Positions 1 through 5,916 of a stretch of 6,219 nucleotides of DNA are shown piece by piece. Within the stretch, counting starts at the first letter, position 1. Each line of letters begins with the position of its first letter. The stretch is from JAWXUT01 sp044426075 (lineage in GTDB: Bacteria > Bacillota > Clostridia > Christensenellales > DTU072). The position numbers were made by a program, and so were the translations under genes. The notes below the pieces were generated by a model. That model had not been told where the DNA came from. It was given only the letters and a program-made list of their open reading frames with translations, and did not search any database. The DNA is taken from contig JAWXUT010000100.1 of NCBI GenBank assembly GCA_044426075.1, forward strand, positions 1-6,219, given 5' to 3'.

Positions 1-1180
1 TAAGGATTTTGCCAGTTGGATTGATAACTAAGTTGTACGCCCTTGTAAGCCTTGTTAAACTATCTAGCAGAATTACAACATCTTTACCAAGTTCAACCAT
101 ACGTTTTGCGCGCTCTAGCACAAGTTCGGTTACTTTTATGTGGTGGTCGGGCAGTTCGTCAAATGTTGAATAAACTACCTCACCCCTTATGCTGCGTTGC
201 ATATCCGTAACTTCTTCTGGGCGCTCATCAATTAATAGTACCATTAAGTGCGCTTCGGGATAATTTATGCTTATGCTTTTTGCCACGCTTTTTAATAGTG
301 TTGTTTTACCCGCTTTTGGTGGGCTTACTATCATACCCCTTTGACCTTTGCCAATTGGGGAAACTAAATCCATCGCGCGAACCGCAAAACCACTCTTTTC
401 ATGCGCTATTTCTAACTTGATTCTGTCATCTGGATGAATTGGTGTAAGTGATTCAAACTTCACTCTGCGTTCCATTTTTTCTGGGGATTCGCCGTTAATG
501 AGCTTTACTTCTTGCACACCCCAAGGTCTGTTTTCTTCAATTTTTCTAACGCTTGCAACTACGAAATCGCCCTTCCTCAAACCATATTTTTTAATTTTTT
601 GGTTGGCAATATATGCGTCTGTTTCACCATTTTGATAATTTACAGCACGCAAAAATCCGTATCCGTCTGCACAAATTTCCAGCACTCCAGATCTCTCTGA
701 GTACTCTTCTTGTGATGATTCTTGCTGTTTGTCTTTAAAATCTTTATTTTCTCTAAAATCTTTAACTTGCGTTTTTGGTTTGCCGTTTTGTGAAAAATTT
801 CTATCTTTATAAGGCTTGTTTGCTTTGCCGTCATATAATGGAACAAATGGTTTTTTGTTGTGTTTGGGCTCAAACTGCTTTTTAGGTGCGGTATCTTGCT
901 CCTCTATATCAGCTGTTTTTTTAGGCAATGTTGAAGCCTTTTCTAAATCTGGTTCAACTGGTGCTGGTGCTGCCTCTTTTTTTGGTCTGCCTCTACCCCT
1001 TTTTGCTTGGCCTTCTTCTCCTATTGGTTTAGGTGTGTTTTTTTTGGCTGAAACACCTACACAGTACTCTACCAATATCGTTCTAGATGCAAATCCGCTG
1101 TCGACTAATCCTAGCTTTGTTGCTAAATCTCTCAACTTCCACAAATCCATTTGCTCAAGCGTTTCTTTGTTATATTTCAT
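1..1180 (-). CDS. rho: Transcription termination factor Rho, with N-terminal insertion (C-terminus cut by window edge)
   Basis: Rho is a hexameric RNA-dependent ATPase and helicase that ends transcription in the cytoplasm. 393 codons are visible. By alignment from memory with E. coli Rho (419 aa), the full protein should be about 525-530 aa. Residues 8-43 fit the Rho_N helical domain (MDLWKLRDLATKLGL). Residues about 46-160 are a charged, Lys/Pro/Gln/Glu-rich insertion with an AT-hook-like segment (KRGRGRPKK, 60-68). The cold-shock RNA-binding domain starts near 164 and has GYGFLR at 173-178. The ATPase core shows Walker A PPKAGKT (287-293, K292), LLIDERPEEVTDMQR (catalytic Glu E319) and Walker B VVILLDS (D373), and reaches the start of the Q-loop. 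Positions equivalent to E. coli bicyclomycin-contact residues D210, R212, M219 and S266 are kept here (D318, R320, M327, S374). The start at 1180 follows AGGAGAGG. The gene lies 29 bp after the hydrolase gene and is probably cotranscribed with it. Identification is very secure. Confidence 0.97.
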   Translation of the reverse strand, partial: MKYNKETLEQMDLWKLRDLATKLGLVDSGFASRTILVEYCVGVSAKKNTPKPIGEEGQAKRGRGRPKKEAAPAPVEPDLEKASTLPKKTADIEEQDTAPKKQFEPKHNKKPFVPLYDGKANKPYKDRNFSQNGKPKTQVKDFRENKDFKDKQQESSQEEYSERSGVLEICADGYGFLRAVNYQNGETDAYIANQKIKKYGLRKGDFVVASVRKIEENRPWGVQEVKLINGESPEKMERRVKFESLTPIHPDDRIKLEIAHEKSGFAVRAMDLVSPIGKGQRGMIVSPPKAGKTTLLKSVAKSISINYPEAHLMVLLIDERPEEVTDMQRSIRGEVVYSTFDELPDHHIKVTELVLERAKRMVELGKDVVILLDSLTRLTRAYNLVINPTGKIL

Positions 1181-1209
1181 TACCTCTCCTACTAATTATT
1201 TATTCAATA

Positions 1210-1863
1210 TCAATCAATTTTATTCATCACAACAATGGTTGTGCTTTCATTGTCAAAATCTGTTCTATCATATTCAATTTCTTTTTCACTAGAATATACT
1301 ATTTCCATATCATCTGCAACATCTATAAATTCGTCAACAGCATCCACATCAATCAAGCTACCTTCTGTTTTATAGTGCATTGGAATAACCACATCGGGCA
1401 TAAGCCTATCTATAAATGATTTTGCCTCATTGGAATCAATTGTATATATGCCACCAACTGGAATCAACAATACATTCACACTGCCAATAAGTTCGGCTAG
1501 CATTGGTGTGAGTGGCTCGCCTATATCCCCCAAATGGCAGATATCAACGCCATCCATGCGGAATTTATAAATAATGTTTTTGCCACGCAAAGCCCCTTTT
1601 TGTGCATCGTGATAGCTCATAAACCCATAAATTTTTACGCCGTCAATGTTAAACACACCCGTTGTATCTATAACTTTAGGGTCACCACCAACTGCATCAT
1701 ATGCATCGTGATCACTGTGCTTATGGCTTATTGTAACTGCATTTGCTGCCACTTTAGGAAATTTGATGCCCACTTTTCTTACATCATATGGGTCGGTTAT
1801 AATACTTGTACCTGTACTTTCTGTTAGCTTGAAAGAACTGTGTCCTAAGTATGATATTTTCAT
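1210..1863 (-). CDS. Metal-dependent hydrolase, metallo-beta-lactamase fold (UPF0173/UlaG-like)
   Basis: This 217-aa single-domain cytoplasmic protein has the metallo-beta-lactamase fold. The motif HKHSDH at 47-52 (HxHxDH) provides the first metal ligands. H85 (SYHD), D113 (CHLGDIG, with H110 nearby) and H163 (IPMHYKT) are the likely remaining ligands, so a dinuclear metal centre and hydrolase activity are expected. The N-terminus MKISYLGHSSFKL and the D24-P25-Y26 turn match the UPF0173/UlaG-like branch. The substrate is unknown for most of this branch, and I do not assign one. There is no signal peptide or membrane segment. I chose the ATG at 1863 because it follows AAAGGGG at good spacing and begins at the family's conserved N-terminus. 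An in-frame GTG at 1968 would add 35 unconserved residues and has no ribosome binding site. The gene has its own promoter (2037-2065) and is followed by rho after 29 bp. Nothing links its chemistry to Rho. Confidence 0.9.
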   Translation of the reverse strand: MKISYLGHSSFKLTESTGTSIITDPYDVRKVGIKFPKVAANAVTISHKHSDHDAYDAVGGDPKVIDTTGVFNIDGVKIYGFMSYHDAQKGALRGKNIIYKFRMDGVDICHLGDIGEPLTPMLAELIGSVNVLLIPVGGIYTIDSNEAKSFIDRLMPDVVIPMHYKTEGSLIDVDAVDEFIDVADDMEIVYSSEKEIEYDRTDFDNESTTIVVMNKID

Positions 1864-1927
1864 AATAGCCCCTTTATATAAATTTTTTCTTGTGATTTGG
1901 GAATTTAAATAACGCGATAAAATATTC

Positions 1928-1939
1928 TTACAATTGTAA
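1928..1939. promoter_or_regulatory. 12-bp palindrome with TACANNTGTA core, possible operator
   Basis: TTACAATTGTAA is a perfect palindrome in the predicted leader, about 65 bp upstream of the hydrolase start codon and about 90 bp downstream of the predicted transcription start. Its core TACA-AT-TGTA fits the TACANNTGTA pattern bound by BlaI/MecI/CopY-type repressors. No such regulator is in the window, and in AT-rich DNA a 12-bp palindrome is expected about once or twice by chance in 6 kb. The call is therefore weak. Confidence 0.2.
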
Positions 1940-2036
1940 AAATTCAATGCAATACACTTAAATATCACTACAAAATTTTAGTATTTTAGTCCAATATAAT
2001 TGCGGATATTTTGCAGTGTTGCTTTAACATAACTTA

Positions 2037-2065
2037 ACTATAACATAGGATTGTTGCGTTGTCAA
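2037..2065 (-). promoter_or_regulatory. Sigma-A-type promoter for the hydrolase-rho unit
   Basis: On the minus strand, TTGACA (2060-2065, perfect -35) is followed after exactly 17 bp by TATAGT (2037-2042, five of six -10 bases). It points toward the hydrolase gene. Transcription should start near 2030 and give an untranslated leader of about 165 nt. No separate promoter is evident in the 29 bp before rho, so this is the likely local promoter for rho. Confidence 0.8.
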
Positions 2066-2201
2066 GAGTATTTTAAAAATTTGGCTGTTGTGAAGCTGAA
2101 AAATATGTGTTTTTTTATATGTTTTGTTTGTTTTTGTTATTTTATCGATAAACCGTTGTTGTATAGCTTATATATAAATTTATAATTTGTTACAACAGCA
2201 G

Positions 2202-2645
2202 TTAATTTGCAAGAATTGCGCCTTTAATAGTGATGTTAAACCTATCTGTGCGTGCGTTTTCTTTTTTGAAAAAGGCTCTACTTTTTATTTCAAAACCGCT
2301 CTCTTCAAGTTCGATGCTGAGGTTGTTTTGCATAATTACTAATGACTCATTGTTGAGTTCAATATCCATAGTTTCATTTTTGCCACTATCGCCAAGGCAC
2401 ATCATTTGAAAACTGTGTTTATGTTCAAAAATATCTAAAAAGTTGCTTTTTTCTAAAGGTTTTCTCTTTATCGCAAAACTGTTTCTGCTAACACTAAGTT
2501 CAAAATTCTCATTAGTGCCAAGAAGAGTTGCATCTACGGATGCGGTTATATTATTGCCAGATTCCGCAACAACAAACTCGCATTCCATAGAATACTTAAA
2601 TTTTATACTTTTTCCATTAGAAAATATAGAAAGGATTCCTTTCAT
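2202..2645 (-). CDS. Small beta-rich conserved protein, probably DUF1934/YwiB-like
   Basis: This 147-aa soluble protein has no signal peptide or membrane segment. Alternating hydrophobic and polar residues run through most of it, for example ESLVIMQNNLSIELEESG and FNITIKGA, which suggests a beta-barrel. The second half follows the order I recall for B. subtilis YwiB (DUF1934, calycin-like fold): an Arg-containing strand (FAIKRK, 57-62), an acidic strand, an N-N-x-S-I-E-L turn, and a closing I-T-I-x-G strand. The match is from memory and the first half aligns poorly, so the family call is tentative and function is unknown. Its ATG shares one base with the prs stop codon (TAATG), and there is no clear Shine-Dalgarno sequence before it. 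Translation by reinitiation after prs is therefore likely, and it should be made in proportion to Prs. That coupling makes this a real gene even if the family is wrong. Confidence 0.75.
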   Translation of the reverse strand: MKGILSIFSNGKSIKFKYSMECEFVVAESGNNITASVDATLLGTNENFELSVSRNSFAIKRKPLEKSNFLDIFEHKHSFQMMCLGDSGKNETMDIELNNESLVIMQNNLSIELEESGFEIKSRAFFKKENARTDRFNITIKGAILAN

Positions 2646-3802
2646 TAATCTTTGCGACCAAGTAGGTCATCAATTTTATCTGTTGGGCTAAGTAGTGGAG
2701 AAACTGACTTGTTTTGATTGCAAGCTGATACAATATATGCGATATATTTTGATAAATCAGCAGATACAAACCAAGGTCTGTTTGCCACTTCTTCACGAGT
2801 GAAAGTCAAGTTTGTGCTTACAACAGCAGAGAACAATCCCTCTTCATAAGCCTTGTCAAATTTAGCAGTACCCTCTGTAAACAATCCATATGTAGCCATT
2901 AGGAAGATTTTTCTTGCGCCCTTTTCTTTAAGTTCGCGGCAAAGCCTTAGTACTGAATCGCCAGTTGCAATAATATCATCTGCAACAAAGATATCTTTAC
3001 CTTTAACATCAATTCCGATATATTCGTGTGCAACAATTGGGTTTCTGCCATTTACGATATTTGCATAGTCGCGCCTTTTGTAGAACATACCCAAATCAAC
3101 ACCTAGCACTGATGCGTAGTAGATATTGCGGTTCATAGCGCCCTCATCTGGGCTAACTACCATAAATTCATTTGGTTCAAACTTAACATCGCTAAAGTTT
3201 TTATTGATAGCTTTTAATATTTGATATGTTGGAAAAAAGTTGTCGAATCCCATAAGTGGCACAGCATTTTGCACCCTTGGGTCGTGTGCATCAAAAGTGA
3301 TTAAATCTTTTACGCCCATTGCAAATAACTCTTGCAACATTTGTGCGCAATCTAAAGATTCACGACTGTTTCTTCTGTGTTGTCTGCCACCGTACAAGAT
3401 AGGCATAATAACTGTTATTCTTGAAGGCTTACCGCCACAAGCACTGATTATTCTCTTTAAATCTGCAAAATGGTCATCTGGTGACATACTATTCATTTCG
3501 CCATAAAGTTCGTATTTTACATTGTAGTTGCCCACATCAACAACGATATAAAGGTCTATGCCCCTTACACTATCATCAATTATTGCCTTGCCGTCACCCG
3601 TTGTAAACCTTGGGCAATTGCAATCTAACATAAATGTTTCTCTTTTGAATTTTGGGTTCATATTACCCACATCACGATTGTACCAATCTACAAGATAATT
3701 ATCTATCTTTTTGCCGAGTGCTTCTGCGCCCTCTAGCACAATTAGCCCTAGCGGTGCGGCAGGTGATACGTTATCAAAAACATTGCTAAAAAAAGTTGGC
3801 AT
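2645..3802 (-). CDS. prs: Ribose-phosphate pyrophosphokinase (PRPP synthetase), long clostridial form
   Basis: The enzyme transfers pyrophosphate from ATP to ribose 5-phosphate, giving PRPP for purine, pyrimidine, NAD, histidine and tryptophan synthesis in the cytoplasm. The 385-aa product is longer than the usual ~315 aa, with about 35 extra residues at the N-terminus and several insertions. Family landmarks are present in order: DDSVRGIDLY (76-85), RQHRRNSRE (140-148), TFDAHDPRVQ (169-178) for the metal/ATP histidine region, VSPDEGAMNR (216-225), the basic catalytic loop YKRRDY (241-246), and the ribose-phosphate loop VADDIIATGDS (273-283). That loop is DDIIATGDS where classical enzymes have DDIIDTAGT, which fits the divergent Lachnospiraceae-type branch. 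The ATG at 3802 is chosen because GGAGG lies just upstream. An in-frame GTG at 3835 lacks a site. A promoter lies at 3886-3914, and the gene is coupled to the next one by TAATG. Confidence 0.95.
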   Translation of the reverse strand: MPTFFSNVFDNVSPAAPLGLIVLEGAEALGKKIDNYLVDWYNRDVGNMNPKFKRETFMLDCNCPRFTTGDGKAIIDDSVRGIDLYIVVDVGNYNVKYELYGEMNSMSPDDHFADLKRIISACGGKPSRITVIMPILYGGRQHRRNSRESLDCAQMLQELFAMGVKDLITFDAHDPRVQNAVPLMGFDNFFPTYQILKAINKNFSDVKFEPNEFMVVSPDEGAMNRNIYYASVLGVDLGMFYKRRDYANIVNGRNPIVAHEYIGIDVKGKDIFVADDIIATGDSVLRLCRELKEKGARKIFLMATYGLFTEGTAKFDKAYEEGLFSAVVSTNLTFTREEVANRPWFVSADLSKYIAYIVSACNQNKSVSPLLSPTDKIDDLLGRKD

Positions 3803-3885
3803 ACTTCCTCCGAAATAATTAAGTGCTGCTTGCACAATATTAATATATAATCTGCAATAAATAGCAGTACATATTTGTTAGTAAT

Positions 3886-3914
3886 ATTATATCATATGGC
3901 AGAATAAAACTCAA
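3886..3914 (-). promoter_or_regulatory. Sigma-A-type promoter for prs
   Basis: On the minus strand, TTGAGT (3909-3914, four of six -35 bases) is followed after 17 bp by a perfect TATAAT (3886-3891). Transcription should start near 3879, leaving a leader of about 75 nt before the GGAGG and ATG of prs. It sits just downstream of the exporter terminator, so prs and the small downstream gene form their own unit. Confidence 0.75.
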
Positions 3915-3943
3915 ATGATATTAGTTGATTTTTAAATATAAAG

Positions 3944-3976
3944 AAAAATGCACCTCGTTTTTAGAAGTGCATTTTT
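3944..3976 (-). terminator. Intrinsic terminator after the ABC exporter operon
   Basis: Two bases after the exporter stop codon, 13-base arms (3964-3976 and 3944-3956) pair with a single G-U wobble around a 7-nt loop. In minus-strand RNA the stem is AAAAAUGCACUUC with GAGGUGCAUUUUU, and it is followed by a U-rich run (CUUUAUAUUU). This is a classical Rho-independent terminator. The A/T ends of the arms could also give some termination on the plus strand, but no plus-strand gene runs into it. Confidence 0.88.
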
Positions 3977-3978
3977 GT

Positions 3979-5916
3979 TTATGACTGTACGAATTGACTT
4001 GCCGCTGCGGTTATCTCCTCTTCTGAAATACCAGCAAACTGGCTGTTATATAATGAATAATAGAATCCTTGTTTAGCCATAAGCACATCGTGACTGCCTT
4101 GCTCTACAACGTCACCGTGATTCATAACAAGGATAACAGCTGCATTTTTAATTGTTGATAATCGGTGAGCAATAACAAAACTTGTTTTGCCTTCCATCAT
4201 AGCAAGCATAGCGCTTTGAATATACTCTTCTGTGCGTGTGTCAACCGAGCTTGTAGCCTCATCAAGAATGATGATTTTTGGATTTTTAAGTATTGCCCTT
4301 GCAATTGTAAGCAACTGTTTTTGACCCGCGCTTATGTTGCTTGCATCTTCATTTAACACTGTATCATAACCGTGCTCCATAGTTTCAATAAAGTTGTGAG
4401 CATATGCCTCTTTTGCGGCAGAAATTATCTGTTCACGCGTAGCATTTTTGTTTCCATACGCAATATTATCTGCAATTGAACCGTTATATAGCCAAGTTTC
4501 TTGCAAAACCATACCATATAAACTGCGCAAATCATCGCGAGAATACTTCTTCATATCAACGCCGTCAATTAAAATTCTGCCCGCATCAACCTCATAAAAA
4601 CGCATCAAAAGGTTAACAAGCGTCGTCTTGCCCGCGCCAGTCGGACCAACTATAGCAATTGACTCACCCGCTTTAACATTAAGGCTCAAATCAGTTATTA
4701 GCTTGCGCTCTTTTACATATGAAAACGCTAGGTGTTCCATTGTAACTGCACCTTGTATACTATCATAATCGAAGACAGTGTTTGTCTCTTCAACACCCAT
4801 TTCTTCAAGGTCGAAAACTTGAAAAACACGTTCTGCTGCAGCCATAGCTGTTTGAATGGTGTTTGCGATATTACTTACTGTTTCAATAGGTGTAGCAAAC
4901 TGCCTAGTGTATGACAACAATGCTTGGATATCACCAATGGTAATTACGCCAGAACCAGCCCTAAAACCACCACCTACACAGATACCAACGTAACACAAGT
5001 TGTTTATAAACTTAATAGAAGGTAGAATTATACCCGCCAAAAATTGTGATTTACGTGTAGCTTGTTTGAGTTCTTTATTGATTGCCTCGTATTGTTCAAT
5101 GCTCTCTTTTTCGTGCGAATAAAGTTTAACAACGTTATGCCCCGAGTACATTTCTTCAATATGACCATTAAGCCTACCAATTCTTGCTTGTTGTTTACTG
5201 AACTCAACTTGGCTTCGTTTAATAATAAGCCTTGAAGCGATAAACAAGAAAGGCAAGCTGATAAGTGCAAATATAGATAGCAACCAGTCTATACGGAGCA
5301 TCATTATAAATACGCCAACAACAGTCATAAAGCCGGTTATAATTTGGTTAATACTCTCTTGCAGCGTGATAGAAACCATTTCGATATCGTTTGTAACGCG
5401 AGAAAGTGTGTCACCAGTTGGCACTGAATCAAAGTATGAAAGTGGAACTTTATCCAACTTATCACGAACGTCAGTACGCATACGGCGAACAACCTTTTGG
5501 CTCATTGAAGCCGCAATCATACCACTTATTAATTGGAATAGTGCATTTAATACATATAATGCCGCACAAGTTAATAGAAGCGGGGCAATATATGTAACAA
5601 GGTCGCCATTACCGCCATCGGTTACAGGTTTTATGTTTACGAAAAACTGCATTTTTTCAATAAGGGCGTCTGTAACTTTACTCAAGATATCAGGAACCCA
5701 AATTGCAAACCACGCACCAATTGCTGCAATTATAATCATAAGAATAAGCGCAAACATCTGTGGTTTTAGATATTTAATTAGTCTTTTTACCGTGCCAGAA
5801 AAGTTTTCTGCCCTATCAGTTGACTCCGGAACCTCGGGACCGCCCACACCAAGGGCTGCGCCTAAGTTAAAGCTGGAGGACTTACTTTCTTGTTTTTTGT
5901 TATCTTGTTCTATCAT
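3979..5916 (-). CDS. ABC exporter half-transporter, canonical-site subunit (LmrD/BmrD/TM288-like)
   Basis: This 645-aa protein is a fused membrane and ATPase subunit of a heterodimeric exporter. A hydrophilic tail (1-45) leads to about six membrane helices (near 54-74, 109-135, 186-207, 210-233, 293-315 and 323-345). The ATPase domain then shows Tyr400 (A-loop), Walker A GPTGAGKT (424-431), Q472, signature NISAGQ (527-532), Walker B IIILDE with catalytic E553, D-loop SSVD (556-559) and switch His H584 (IAHRLSTI). The site-forming residues for hydrolysis are intact. The signature is SAGQ instead of SGGQ. In a heterodimer it would face the degenerate site of the partner encoded just upstream. 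The start at 5916 overlaps the partner's stop as ATGA and follows AAGGAGG. An efflux substrate such as drugs, lipids or peptides is likely but cannot be read from the sequence. A terminator follows at once. Confidence 0.95.
   Translation of the reverse strand: MIEQDNKKQESKSSSFNLGAALGVGGPEVPESTDRAENFSGTVKRLIKYLKPQMFALILMIIIAAIGAWFAIWVPDILSKVTDALIEKMQFFVNIKPVTDGGNGDLVTYIAPLLLTCAALYVLNALFQLISGMIAASMSQKVVRRMRTDVRDKLDKVPLSYFDSVPTGDTLSRVTNDIEMVSITLQESINQIITGFMTVVGVFIMMLRIDWLLSIFALISLPFLFIASRLIIKRSQVEFSKQQARIGRLNGHIEEMYSGHNVVKLYSHEKESIEQYEAINKELKQATRKSQFLAGIILPSIKFINNLCYVGICVGGGFRAGSGVITIGDIQALLSYTRQFATPIETVSNIANTIQTAMAAAERVFQVFDLEEMGVEETNTVFDYDSIQGAVTMEHLAFSYVKERKLITDLSLNVKAGESIAIVGPTGAGKTTLVNLLMRFYEVDAGRILIDGVDMKKYSRDDLRSLYGMVLQETWLYNGSIADNIAYGNKNATREQIISAAKEAYAHNFIETMEHGYDTVLNEDASNISAGQKQLLTIARAILKNPKIIILDEATSSVDTRTEEYIQSAMLAMMEGKTSFVIAHRLSTIKNAAVILVMNHGDVVEQGSHDVLMAKQGFYYSLYNSQFAGISEEEITAAASQFVQS

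Larger units (their letters stand above)
1864..2201. other. 338-bp intergenic region between the prs unit and the hydrolase-rho unit
   Basis: This AT-rich spacer has no gene I can support. On the minus strand it holds, in order, a weak long-loop inverted repeat after the upstream stop codon (arms 2191-2197 and 2157-2163, TGTTGTA/TACAACA), a 12-bp palindrome TTTATCGATAAA (2141-2152), a 49-nt stretch with no G (2097-2145), a near-consensus promoter (2037-2065), a possible 14-codon frame starting at the predicted transcription start (2030-1986), and a second 12-bp palindrome (1928-1939). I see no intrinsic terminator with a U-tract for the upstream prs unit. I also see no riboswitch or T-box fold that I recognise in the leader. 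Confidence 0.7.

Noticed and set aside
816..1292. 158-residue open frame on the plus strand
   Set aside because: It is antisense to the Rho insertion and the end of the hydrolase gene. Its low-complexity composition mirrors the A-rich coding of the Rho linker.
1864..1968. 35-residue N-terminal extension of the hydrolase from a GTG at 1968
   Set aside because: There is no ribosome binding site before the GTG, and the extension looks unlike the family. The ATG at 1863 has AAAGGGG upstream and matches the conserved N-terminus.
1864..2030. Riboswitch or T-box in the hydrolase-rho leader
   Set aside because: I looked for known conserved cores and for a terminator hairpin with a U-tract and found neither. 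The leader is AT-rich with little stable pairing.
2141..2152. Palindrome TTTATCGATAAA as an operator
   Set aside because: It is a perfect 12-bp palindrome but sits about 75 bp upstream of the -35 box. It matches no operator I know well and is within chance for AT-rich DNA.
2173..2184. Palindrome TATAAATTTATA as a terminator or operator
   Set aside because: It is entirely A/T, would form a very weak hairpin, has no U-tract context, and is expected by chance in such sequence.
3803..3835. 11-residue N-terminal extension of Prs from a GTG at 3835
   Set aside because: The extension would be encoded across the GGAGG that clearly serves the ATG at 3802. The GTG itself has no site.
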